Notes under the pieces: generated by a model
The model's input: only the letters and a program-made list of their open reading frames with translations
What the model was told of the DNA's origin: nothing
Databases searched by the model: none
NCBI RefSeq assembly: GCF_902500215.1
Contig: NZ_CABVOU010000039.1
Location: forward strand, 62,001 to 126,000
DNA: 64,000 nucleotides
Direction of reading: 5' to 3'
Origin: Halomonas lysinitropha
GTDB lineage: Bacteria; Pseudomonadota; Gammaproteobacteria; Pseudomonadales; Halomonadaceae
Shown here: positions 37,271 to 44,650 of the stretch, in pieces
Layout: every line of letters begins with the position of its first letter
Position numbering within the stretch: the stretch's first letter is position 1
Made by a program: the position numbers and the translations under genes

Positions 37271-37855
37271 CTATTCGGCCTTGGCACCCAGCTTCTCCAG
37301 GCGGGTGAACCACTTGCGGCAGTCGTCCGCGTTGAGCGTTTCCACCGACCCGATCAGTGTTTCGCGTACCGGTGCGAAGCCCACGAATCCCAGGATATTG
37401 CGTTCCAGCGACCTCACGCTGTGGGCGCGATAGAGATGGCGGTAGATCGCGGCCGGCATGCCCATGGTCACCACGACGCGCGCCGAGCGTCCCTTCAGCC
37501 CCTTGCGGCCCAGCGGGTTACCTTCCTGGTACTCGAAGGCGAAGTGGGGCCGCATCACCTGCTCGAGAAATCCCTTCACCAGAGCCGGCATGTCACCGAG
37601 CCACAGCGGGAAGAACAGTACCAGGTGCTCGCACCAGCGGATGGCGTCGGCTGCCTCCTCGAGGGAGGCTGGCATGCGCCCTTCCTGCCAGGCCTGCTGG
37701 CTGCGCAGCAGCGGGAAGTCCAGGTCGGCGATCCGCACGGTGCGAATCTCGTGCCCCGCGGTCTCCGCGCCTAGGCGGTAGTGCTCGGCCAGAACATGCA
37801 GCAGGTGAGCGAGCGTGGCATCGGGGTGGCCCTGAAGGATCAGGATGCGGCTCAT
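37271..37855 (-). CDS. Flavodoxin-fold NAD(P)H:quinone oxidoreductase (KefF/MdaB/NQO1 type)
   Basis: A 194-residue FMN/FAD-binding reductase. The start ILILQGHPDATLAHLLHVLAE is the usual phosphate-binding loop region. The flavin-binding segment FFPLWLGDMPALVKGFLEQV closely follows the family motif (xPLWxxxxPAxLKGxxDRV), and FAFEYQEGNPLGRKGLKGR and VVVTMGMPAAIYR line the pocket. Family members make two-electron reductions of quinones or serve as KefB/C regulatory subunits; no kef gene lies nearby, so quinone reduction is the more likely role. It is convergent with trxC (95-base gap holding only a weak hairpin). Confidence 0.85.
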   Translation of the reverse strand: MSRILILQGHPDATLAHLLHVLAEHYRLGAETAGHEIRTVRIADLDFPLLRSQQAWQEGRMPASLEEAADAIRWCEHLVLFFPLWLGDMPALVKGFLEQVMRPHFAFEYQEGNPLGRKGLKGRSARVVVTMGMPAAIYRHLYRAHSVRSLERNILGFVGFAPVRETLIGSVETLNADDCRKWFTRLEKLGAKAE

Positions 37856-37987
37856 GATGTGTCTCTCGTGGCGGCGTGAGTCAGGGCCATAGCATAGCCG
37901 AACGGATGCCCGTGGATCACGACACAGCGGCCATTGCGGCCCTTTGCGCCGCTGCCAGCGCCTGGCAGCAGCGCCCTGCTGGGGCAG

Positions 37988-38995
37988 TCAGCTCTGCCGC
38001 TTGAGCTGTTCGCGCAGCTGCCTGGGCACCTGCTTGATGATCAGGCGGTCCCGGTCCTCGTCGTACTCCACGCCCGAGCCGAGCAAGTGGGAGTCGAAGC
38101 TGATCGAAACCCCACCGGCGCGCCCGGTGAAGCGGCGAAACTGATTGAGTGTGCGCCGATCCGGCGGAATCTCTGCGGAGAGGCCGTAGTCGGCGTTGCG
38201 GATATGGTCATAGAAGGCCTTCGGCTGCTGCTCGTCGAGTACTTCCGAGAGCGCTTCCACGGTCATCGGTTCGCCGCGGCGTGCCTGGTCGCTGGCGTAG
38301 TCGATCAGCGCATCGGTCTTCTCGCGGCTGGCTTCCTCGGGGAGATCCTCCTGCTCGACATAGTCGCTGAAGGCCTTGAGCAGGGTGCGGGTCTCGCCGC
38401 TGGCGTCGACGCCCTCCTCGGCGCCGAGCAGGGCAGCGAAGCCCTCGGCGAGCTTCTTGCCGCCGCGGTCGCGGGTCCAGGAGAGGTACTGTCTCGAATC
38501 GCCGGCTTGCCACTGGTTGAGGTTGAGGCGCGCGGCCAGGCTCATCTGGGTCAGGTTGAGCTGGCGCGCCGATACCACCTGCAACGCCTCGTCGATGGCG
38601 AACCCCGCCCGGTGGTGCAGCAGCGCGAAGCTCAGGAAGCGGGCGTCGCCGACCTCGTGGTGGAGCACCAGGAGGTCGCCGGAGAGCGACAGGTGGGCGC
38701 CGACCAGTGTGGCGATGCGCTGTGCCAGATCGCGGGAGAAGGCGACGAAGTCGCGGCTGCCCTCGAGGTAACCCGCCAGTTCGCTGGCGAAAGGCGAGCT
38801 CACCTCGCCCTCGGGCGTCGTCTCGGCGAAGTGGCCCCAGGCCTTGGGCTTGGCATTGAAGGCATCGTTGAAGCCGGCCAGCAGGTCGTCCAGGGCCGGA
38901 GAGGAGGGCAGGGGGGAGGTGGCGGGCACCAGACTCATCGGCGCCTCCCCGGCGGCCTTCTCGATGCGATGAACGATGGCGTTGAGAATCGGCAT
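37988..38995 (-). CDS. ndpA: Nucleoid-associated protein NdpA (YejK)
   Basis: A 335-residue NdpA/YejK protein, a nucleoid-associated protein reported to bind topoisomerases in E. coli. The family traits seen are the N-terminus MPILNAIVHRIEKAAGE, the central DLLVLHHEVGDARFLSFALL and the C-terminal YGLSAEIPPDRRTLNQFRRF followed by ISFDSHLLGSGVEYD. No catalytic motif is present and none is expected. It stands alone: a 132-base gap with a small hairpin (CTGCCAG-CGC-CTGGCAG) lies downstream, and the response-regulator gene lies on the other side. The match is over the whole length. Confidence 0.9.
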   Translation of the reverse strand: MPILNAIVHRIEKAAGEAPMSLVPATSPLPSSPALDDLLAGFNDAFNAKPKAWGHFAETTPEGEVSSPFASELAGYLEGSRDFVAFSRDLAQRIATLVGAHLSLSGDLLVLHHEVGDARFLSFALLHHRAGFAIDEALQVVSARQLNLTQMSLAARLNLNQWQAGDSRQYLSWTRDRGGKKLAEGFAALLGAEEGVDASGETRTLLKAFSDYVEQEDLPEEASREKTDALIDYASDQARRGEPMTVEALSEVLDEQQPKAFYDHIRNADYGLSAEIPPDRRTLNQFRRFTGRAGGVSISFDSHLLGSGVEYDEDRDRLIIKQVPRQLREQLKRQS

Positions 38996-39068
38996 GGCGC
39001 CTCCCGCGGTGATGGACGAGGGCCAGGATGATACCCGCAGGGAGGCGCCGCCGATAGGCGCGCTGCCG

Positions 39069-40151
39069 TCACCGCCCTTCCAGGCAGGCGGTCATCGAGC
39101 CGGCCAGCAGCAGGGCGATCAGGTCGGCCTGACGATGCGTCTCGGTCTTCTGGAAGAGGTTGCGCAGATGGAAGGCGACGGTGGTAGGCGAGATACCCAT
39201 CCGCGCGGCGATCTCCTCGGTACGCAAGCCTTCCAGCAGCGCCATGGCGATACGGGTCTCGGTCGGCGTCAGCCCGAAGAGACTGGCCAGCACGCCTTCG
39301 GGCAAGGGAGGTCGCTGGTCGGGTGCGGAGAGCAGCACGACCACGCTGGTATCATCCTGCTCGGCGCTGGCTCCCAGCCCCATGGCACATACCATCACCA
39401 GCAGTCCGTGATCGCCCGGACGGTGCGGCAGGCGCAGCGAATAGACGGGTTCCTCGCCACGCTGACTGGCCTGGGAAGCATCCGCGATGGCCTTGCGTAA
39501 CGGGCGTGACTCGCTGCCCCTGGCCGAGAGGGTATCGTTCAGCAGCAAGGCATCCGCTTCCTCGATCAGACGATGGGCACGCTGGTTGGCGAAGGTGACA
39601 TGCCCCTGGCCATCGATCAGCACCATGCCGGGCGCCACCAGGTCCAGCGCCCGCGTCGCCGAGCGAAAGGCCTGGCGCGAGGCCTCGTGTCGCAGGCCGG
39701 CCATGGCCTGACGCAGCTCCTGCAGTTCATGGTTCGATTTTGCCCGCATGCGCCTGACCTGGCGCAGGCGGGCCTCCACCGTGGCCAGCAGCAGGTCGAA
39801 ATCGATGGGCTTGACCAGGTAGTCATCGGCGCCGCAGCGCTTGCCATCGACGATGTCGCGTGGATCCGAGAGCGCGGTCAGGAAGATGAAGGGGGTGTCG
39901 GCCAGATAAGGCCGACGCTCGCGCACTTCTTTCAGTACGTCGTAGCCATTGAGGCCGGGCATGTTGATATCGCAGAGGATGAGATCCGGTGCGCTGGCCT
40001 CTATCTGCTGCAGCGTCGCCTCGCCGTCTGAGGCCTCGAGTACCGCATAGCCGGCTTCCCTGAGTTCCTCGCAGATGTCGGTGCGCAGGTCCTCCTGGTC
40101 CTCGGCGCAGAGGATCAGCGGTGGCTGATGGGAGCGTTCAAGATGAGGCAT
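39069..40151 (-). CDS. Response regulator with REC, PAS-like and LuxR-type HTH domains
   Basis: A 360-residue regulator. The receiver domain (residues 10-130) has the acidic pair in CAEDQEDL, the phospho-acceptor Asp61 in LILCDINMPGLNGYD, the Thr in FLTALSD and Lys in YLVKPIDF. A short coiled coil leads to a PAS-like middle (APGMVLIDGQGHVTFANQRA). The C-terminal LuxR/NarL HTH is LTPTETRIAMALLEGLRTEEIAARMGISPTTVAFHL. The extra PAS-like domain between receiver and DNA-binding domain is uncommon. Its start overlaps the upstream kinase gene by 14 bases, so it is the third gene of a coupled operon and surely the partner of that kinase. Confidence 0.88.
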   Translation of the reverse strand: MPHLERSHQPPLILCAEDQEDLRTDICEELREAGYAVLEASDGEATLQQIEASAPDLILCDINMPGLNGYDVLKEVRERRPYLADTPFIFLTALSDPRDIVDGKRCGADDYLVKPIDFDLLLATVEARLRQVRRMRAKSNHELQELRQAMAGLRHEASRQAFRSATRALDLVAPGMVLIDGQGHVTFANQRAHRLIEEADALLLNDTLSARGSESRPLRKAIADASQASQRGEEPVYSLRLPHRPGDHGLLVMVCAMGLGASAEQDDTSVVVLLSAPDQRPPLPEGVLASLFGLTPTETRIAMALLEGLRTEEIAARMGISPTTVAFHLRNLFQKTETHRQADLIALLLAGSMTACLEGR

Positions 40152-41571
40152 CGGGCCTCTCCTCCTGGTCGGCGGCGGGCAGCCGCAGGGTGAATACGGA
40201 CCCTTCCCCGGGGGTGGCGCTCACTTCCAGGTCACCCTGCTGGATGCGTGCCAGGTGACGGGCGATGTTCAGCCCCAGGCCGATGCCATCCTTGCCTGCC
40301 GCATTGCTGCCACGAAAGAAGCGTTCGAAGAGTCGGGCCTGCTCGTCGCCGGGAATGCCCGGGCCGCCATCCGCTACCCGGCACACCGCCTCATCGCCTT
40401 CCCTCGCCGTGGTAATGCAAACGGGTTTGTCGGCGGGAGAGTATTTGAGGGCATTGGAGATCAGGTTGGCCAGCACCTGCTCGGTGAGGGCGCGGTCACA
40501 CCAGGCCAGGGCCTCGGGGCTGCCATGCGACGTGGTCAACCGTGCGACGCCTTTCGCCTCCTCCTGCAGGCGACACAGGTGATCGACGATGGACACCAGC
40601 GAATGGCGAGTCGGGTTGGCCTCGACCTGCTGGCCATCGAGTCGCGCCGCAGTCAGCGAGGACTCCACCAGGCGAGTCATTTGTTCCACCGCTTCGCGCA
40701 GCCGCTGATAGCGCTCGCTGCGCTGCTCGGCGGTGAAGTGTCGATCGCGGCGCAGCAGGCGCTGCAGTCCGGAGTCGATCACTGCCAGCGGGGTACGGAA
40801 CTGGTGCGAAACCATGGCCGCGAAGCTGCGGTAGAACTCGCTGACACCGCGTTCACGATTCAAGGCGCTGGCCAGGGCATCGGCGGTTTCCTTGTAGCGG
40901 CTGGTGTGCCTGGCGATCTCTCCCTCCAGCTGATCGCGGTGTGCCGTCAATGCCTGCTGGGCGATGCGGCGCTGGCCAAGGGCATGGATGAGCAGCAGCA
41001 TCAGGGCGAGGCCGCTCAGGGTGATGCCGATGACGGAACCGATGACCTGCAACAGGCTGCTGCGGTAGGTATCGAGACGGGCACCGGTGCTTTCCCACTC
41101 GGCCATCATGACGGCATTGGCGATGCGATTGAGGCGGTCCATGAGGCCATCGAGGTGTGGCATCAGGGTGGCGGGACGAAACCGCGACTCGCCTTCGTTG
41201 TCGTCGACGGTTGCCAGCAGGGCCTGGAGATCATCGAGCGCCGCATCCAGCGGGCTCTCCAGCCCTTGAGAAGCGAGGTAGCGGCGCTGGGGTCCGTCGT
41301 CCATCAGCGTCAGGCGACTGGCGAGGATATCCAGGCGCAGTTCGGGGTCCGAGCCCCGGTGGCCCATTGCGCGTCGGCTCACGGCCTGGTCCAGCCGGTG
41401 ACTGGCGACCTGTGCCTGAGTGACCACCCACAGCATGTTCTCGTCGACGTTGTCGCGCATGTCCTTCTCGACCTGGAACAGACGAACGAGCGCAAAGGCC
41501 AGGAAGGCGGAAAACGCCAGGATGGCCAGGCTGGATACCAGGTAGGCGGGGAAGGGACGCAGCCTGGGCAT
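40138..41571 (-). CDS. Sensor histidine kinase
   Basis: A 477-residue membrane kinase. The first helix (AYLVSSLAILAFSAFLAFAL, about residues 8-28) is followed by a periplasmic helical region of about 150 residues and a second helix near residue 195 (VIGSVIGITLSGLALMLLLI). The H-box is SFAAMVSHQFRTPLAVIDSG (His near residue 255). The ATPase boxes are N (LISNALKYSPADKP), G1 (VADGGPGIPGDE), F (LFERFFRG) and G2 (GIGLGLNIA). The start at 41571 shares its A with the preceding gene's stop (TAATG), so the kinase is coupled to the periplasmic protein encoded before it. No PAS or HAMP is clear, so the signal is probably perceived in the periplasm. Confidence 0.88.
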   Translation of the reverse strand: MPRLRPFPAYLVSSLAILAFSAFLAFALVRLFQVEKDMRDNVDENMLWVVTQAQVASHRLDQAVSRRAMGHRGSDPELRLDILASRLTLMDDGPQRRYLASQGLESPLDAALDDLQALLATVDDNEGESRFRPATLMPHLDGLMDRLNRIANAVMMAEWESTGARLDTYRSSLLQVIGSVIGITLSGLALMLLLIHALGQRRIAQQALTAHRDQLEGEIARHTSRYKETADALASALNRERGVSEFYRSFAAMVSHQFRTPLAVIDSGLQRLLRRDRHFTAEQRSERYQRLREAVEQMTRLVESSLTAARLDGQQVEANPTRHSLVSIVDHLCRLQEEAKGVARLTTSHGSPEALAWCDRALTEQVLANLISNALKYSPADKPVCITTAREGDEAVCRVADGGPGIPGDEQARLFERFFRGSNAAGKDGIGLGLNIARHLARIQQGDLEVSATPGEGSVFTLRLPAADQEERPDASS

Positions 41572-42086
41572 TACTCGATCTCGAGTCGGTGAAGTTGCCA
41601 AACCCAGCGGTAGTCGTAGCGAATGTCCTGGAGCTCGGCATGGTCGTCGCGCGGATAGACGATCCATAAGGGGCCCTTGTCGCGACGGGTCAGCCGCTGC
41701 CCGTCCATATGCGTGGCCAGGATGACGTCGTAGTCGTAAAAGTCCTGCAAGGGAATCTCGACGACGTAGTCATTCAGTGCCAGGGCAATGGCGGTCTCCC
41801 CGCTGGCGCCGAGCCGCTCCAGCAGATCACGCATCAGGAAGCCTTCGAAGTGGTTCACGCCGTCGGTCACTGAGGTGGACGTGGTCAGTTCATGACCCGG
41901 CAGGGGCTCCAGCAGGTCCAGATCCAGGTGGGCCTCTGCACCCCGGTTGGTGGCGGCTATCTGTCCGCTGACGACCAGCTTGACCGCTCCCTCGGGAGCC
42001 GGAAGCGTCGCGGCGTCAGCTTGGGCCAGAACCGGTCCCGAAAGCAGCAACGTGGCCAGCACAAGGCAGTGCCTGATCAGCATCAT
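41571..42086 (-). CDS. Exported protein with a molybdopterin-oxidoreductase-like fold
   Basis: A 171-residue protein with a signal peptide (HCLVLATLLLSGPVLAQADA; cleavage near residue 23). The remainder (FEGFLMRDLLERLG, ALNDYVVEIPLQDFYDYDVI, GQRLTRRDKGPLWIVYPRD) resembles the oxidoreductase molybdopterin-binding (SUOX/YedY-like) domain, often found as stand-alone periplasmic proteins next to histidine kinases. The mature part has no Cys, and the Mo-liganding Cys of true oxidoreductases is absent, so it is probably a sensor or ligand binder rather than an enzyme. The ATG at 42086 follows GGGAGAGAC; an in-frame GTG at 42104 is less likely. First gene of the signalling operon with the kinase and regulator. 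Confidence 0.72.
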   Translation of the reverse strand: MMLIRHCLVLATLLLSGPVLAQADAATLPAPEGAVKLVVSGQIAATNRGAEAHLDLDLLEPLPGHELTTSTSVTDGVNHFEGFLMRDLLERLGASGETAIALALNDYVVEIPLQDFYDYDVILATHMDGQRLTRRDKGPLWIVYPRDDHAELQDIRYDYRWVWQLHRLEIE

Positions 42087-42172
42087 GTCTCTCCCGCTGT
42101 TCACAATGTTGAGGTCTCTTCGCCAAGGTCATGCCAGTGGCTACTGATCCTAGCCTCCAGCTTGCGCGCCTA

Positions 42173-42192
42173 CCCCCTTCAAATGAAGGGGG
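42173..42192. promoter_or_regulatory. Palindrome CCCCCTTC-N4-GAAGGGGG between divergent operons
   Basis: CCCCCTTCAAATGAAGGGGG at 42173-42192 is a perfect inverted repeat sitting 86 bases upstream of the signalling operon and 67 bases upstream of the membrane-protein operon. A near copy (CCCCCTTCATTTCGAGGGGG) lies upstream of the VWA-Ig gene at 46976-46995. The position suits an operator for both directions, perhaps for the regulator encoded in the operon, but a hairpin or attenuator is possible. Confidence 0.45.
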
Positions 42193-42259
42193 CCGGCGTC
42201 AGGGCAAGACGCTATGTTGTCGGGCAGGCATTCAGTCAAGGACATGGGGAGTACACGCC

Positions 42260-43261
42260 ATGACAACCGGCACCTTGCGCCAACCCGGCATCAAGGAACG
42301 CGTCGAGCAACTCGGCTATCTGCTCAAGCATACCTTCAGCCTCGTGGGACGTGACCCGGGTATTCTGCGCCCCTGGATTCGCATGTCTCTCTATGCCGTG
42401 GTGATGGTCAGCCTGTTCTTCTACAGTGTGATCAGCATCTGGGGGAACAATGGCGGCACCTTGCCGCTGCTGTTGAGCCTGGGGATGTTCGTCTACAAGT
42501 ACTTCTATTACACACGCCAGGAGCTGCGACAGAGCTGGCTGGTGACCGAGGCACTGCAGGGCCACCAACGCTCCGCCGCGGACGCCAAGGCCAGGATCAA
42601 GACGCTGAAGGGAAGCGCGAGAAAGATCGCCCTGCTGGATATGATGCTCAGCGGCATGCTCAGCTGGACATTGCGCTCAGGGCCCGTCGGCGCCCTGATG
42701 TCGCTGCTGCTGAAGGGCCTGCGTGAGGTCTGGGACCTGGTCAACCACTACCTGTTGCCCTCGGTGGTGGTTGACGGCCATGGTATCCGCGAAAGCGTGT
42801 CACGCATGGGTCGTCTCAGGGAGAGCGTGCCGGAGACGCTGGTGGGTGTGTTCGGGATCGATGTGGCGTCGCGTGCCGTGGGAACCATCATGTTTCCCGT
42901 CTTCGCCGTGACGCTGCTATTGGGGCTGGTGGTGGGCATCTGGGTGGGCGAGAGCCTGCCGGCCTTCCTGCTGGGCGACCCCCTGGCGGGTACCGCTCTG
43001 GCCGGTGCCGGCCCGCTTCCGGAAACGCTGCCCATCTCCGCGCTGCCGATTCTTGTCGCCGTGTGGATCGCCAAGCTGTTCAGCGTGGTGCTGGAGCGCA
43101 TGACTACTTCGGTGAAGGTGATCTACTTCTCGATCTTCTACATGCGGATCACTCATGCGGACGATATCGTCGAGGATATTCGCGCCGAACTGGAGGCTTT
43201 TCTGCGCATGGAAGCCAGTGATCCTGATCCGGTGGCATCACCCGGAACCCAGAATGGGTAA
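42260..43261 (+). CDS. Multi-pass membrane protein of unknown function
   Basis: A 333-residue protein with about four to six hydrophobic helices: two near residues 45-85 (SLYAVVMVSLFFYSVISIW, LPLLLSLGMFVYKYFYYT), one or two in the middle, then VTLLLGLVVGIWVGESLPAFLL and LPISALPILVAVWIAKLFSVVL. A conserved-looking segment near the end (VIYFSIFYMRITHADDIVED) recalls bacterial DUF6159-like membrane proteins, but I do not recognise it firmly. The N-terminus (IKERVEQLGYLLKHTFSLV) is amphipathic. The ATG at 42260 has GGGGAG upstream. The next gene starts 30 bases later and encodes another membrane protein of almost equal size, so the two probably act together. Confidence 0.72.
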   Translation: MTTGTLRQPGIKERVEQLGYLLKHTFSLVGRDPGILRPWIRMSLYAVVMVSLFFYSVISIWGNNGGTLPLLLSLGMFVYKYFYYTRQELRQSWLVTEALQGHQRSAADAKARIKTLKGSARKIALLDMMLSGMLSWTLRSGPVGALMSLLLKGLREVWDLVNHYLLPSVVVDGHGIRESVSRMGRLRESVPETLVGVFGIDVASRAVGTIMFPVFAVTLLLGLVVGIWVGESLPAFLLGDPLAGTALAGAGPLPETLPISALPILVAVWIAKLFSVVLERMTTSVKVIYFSIFYMRITHADDIVEDIRAELEAFLRMEASDPDPVASPGTQNG

Positions 43262-43291
43262 CGGTAAGCGGGTAACTGAAGAGGAAGTCAG

Positions 43292-44290
43292 ATGATGTGG
43301 GATTTTCGGATCGGACAGGCACTGGGGCTCATGCTTCGCACGCTGCCCTTCATTCTCTTTCGACTGGTCGTCTATTTTGGCGTGGCGCTGGCCTACGTAC
43401 TGATGAGCGGCGTGGGGGCCGGCATCGGCTGGGGCATCGGTGGCCTGGGTGACGAGGGATTTCGCGCCGCCAGCACCTTCTGGGGAGGCGCCATCGGGTT
43501 CGGTATCGTGGGCGCGGTGATGTATGTATTGCGCGAGTATCTGCTCTATGTCGTCAAGGCGGGGCATATTGCCGTACTGGTGGAGCTGCTCGACGGCCAG
43601 ACGCTGCCCGAGGGGCGCGGTCAGATCGATCATGCGCAGACGGTGGTCCGAGAGCGTTTCGGCCAGGCCAGCCTGCTGTTCGGTATCGACCAGTTGATCA
43701 AGGGGGTGCTGCGCACCATCACCGGCCTCATGCGCGGGGTCTTCGGGCTGCTGCCGATTCCCGGCGCGCGGCAGTTCATTCGCCTCCTCGAGGCCATCCT
43801 GAAGATAGCCGTCGGGTTCATCGACGAGGTGATCCTGGCCTACTGCATCAAGACGCGCTCCGACAATGCCTGGGCATCCTCCCGTGATGCCCTCGTGCTA
43901 TACGGCCAGAATGCCAAGCCGATGCTCAAGAACGCTGCCTGGCTGGCGCTGATCGTCTACGGTCTCTCGTTGCTGGTGTTTTTGATCATGCTGGCTCCAG
44001 CAGCCCTGGTGGCCTACCTGATTCCCGGTGGCTGGTCCGCCACCGGGGTGATCGTGGCGCTGCTCTTCGCCTGGAGCGTCAAGGTGGCACTGCTGGAACC
44101 CTTCGCCATTACCTGCATGATGCAGGCCTATTTCAAGACCATCGAGGGGCAGCAACCCGATCCCGAATGGGAGGCCAAGCTCGACGGCATGTCGAAGAAG
44201 TTCCGCAAGCTCAAACAGAAGGCGGCTGAATCCACTGAGCGCCCTTCATCCGGGAAAGCCGGGGCCTCACCGGCCGATTCTCGAGCCTGA
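43292..44290 (+). CDS. Multi-pass membrane protein, partner of the preceding one
   Basis: A 332-residue protein with about six hydrophobic helices: ALGLMLRTLPFILFRLVVYFG, a Gly-rich helix ending MSGVGAGIGWGIGGLG, GGAIGFGIVGAVMYVLREYL, and two strong ones between residues 225 and 270 (AWLALIVYGLSLLVFLIMLA, ATGVIVALLFAWSVKVALL). The C-terminus is a basic, then Ser/Ala-rich soluble tail. The segment VILAYCIKTRSDNAWASSRDALVLYGQN is soluble and may be a conserved core. Like the preceding protein it holds a long loop between helical groups with an amphipathic KxxLRxIxGLMRGV stretch. No family is recognised. A small ORF overlaps its stop (TGATG). Confidence 0.7.
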   Translation: MMWDFRIGQALGLMLRTLPFILFRLVVYFGVALAYVLMSGVGAGIGWGIGGLGDEGFRAASTFWGGAIGFGIVGAVMYVLREYLLYVVKAGHIAVLVELLDGQTLPEGRGQIDHAQTVVRERFGQASLLFGIDQLIKGVLRTITGLMRGVFGLLPIPGARQFIRLLEAILKIAVGFIDEVILAYCIKTRSDNAWASSRDALVLYGQNAKPMLKNAAWLALIVYGLSLLVFLIMLAPAALVAYLIPGGWSATGVIVALLFAWSVKVALLEPFAITCMMQAYFKTIEGQQPDPEWEAKLDGMSKKFRKLKQKAAESTERPSSGKAGASPADSRA

Positions 44291-44406
44291 TGGGTGGCCG
44301 CATCCTGATGCAGGTCAACGGGCAGGTGCTGGATTCCCAGGCGCCTGCCGTGGAACTGCTCAAGGCGTGGGACCTGGAGGCCGTGCGGGAGCAGGCCGCT
44401 AGTTGA
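44290..44406 (+). CDS. Possible 38-residue ORF coupled to the membrane-protein operon
   Basis: An ATG at 44290 shares its A with the preceding stop (TGATG) and opens a frame of 38 residues that reads MGGRILMQVNGQVLDSQAPA and then a Leu/Ala/Glu-rich helix ending in EQAAS. It has no signal peptide or membrane helix and no recognised family. Stop-start overlap is a common sign of coupling, but a frame of this size also arises by chance in GC-rich DNA. It may be the remnant of a longer gene. Confidence 0.3.
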   Translation: MGGRILMQVNGQVLDSQAPAVELLKAWDLEAVREQAAS

Positions 44407-44475
44407 GTTCTGATCGTGACATTTTTCGCGACATCGGCGGCATGTTCATGGAAGCGCTCGGTGGCCAGCCCCCTC

Positions 44476-44564
44476 GGGTCAGACCCCGGCCACACTGCCA
44501 GGCCTCTCATGGTGCACCTCGGTGCACCTCCCCGGCGGTTTACCCCTCCGCCGGGGTCTGACCC
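44476..44564. repeat. Inverted repeat with GGTCTGACCC ends and an inner tandem repeat
   Basis: GGGTCAGACCCCGGC (44476-44490) and its exact reverse complement GCCGGGGTCTGACCC (44550-44564) flank a 59-base interior. The interior holds two tandem copies of the 10-base unit GGTGCACCTC (44511-44530). The GGGTCTGACCC core recurs in many proteobacterial genomes as a REP-type palindrome linked to REP-associated transposases. No transposase gene lies here, so it is a solo element. Confidence 0.65.
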
Positions 44565-44607
44565 ACGGGGTCTCCCAGCCTCGGGGCCCGGCATGCTACA
44601 AGCGAAC

Positions 44608-44633
44608 AGCGGCGAGGCCCAGGCCTCGCCGCT
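44608..44633. terminator. Strong hairpin between the convergent membrane-protein operon and VWA-Ig gene
   Basis: Perfect 12-base arms AGCGGCGAGGCC (44608-44619) and GGCCTCGCCGCT (44622-44633) with a 2-base centre, followed by TTCGTT. It is 18 bases from the stop of the VWA-Ig gene and downstream of the convergent operon, so it probably ends both. There is no strong T-run. Confidence 0.6.
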
Positions 44634-44650
44634 TTCGTTCAGCGAGTCCG

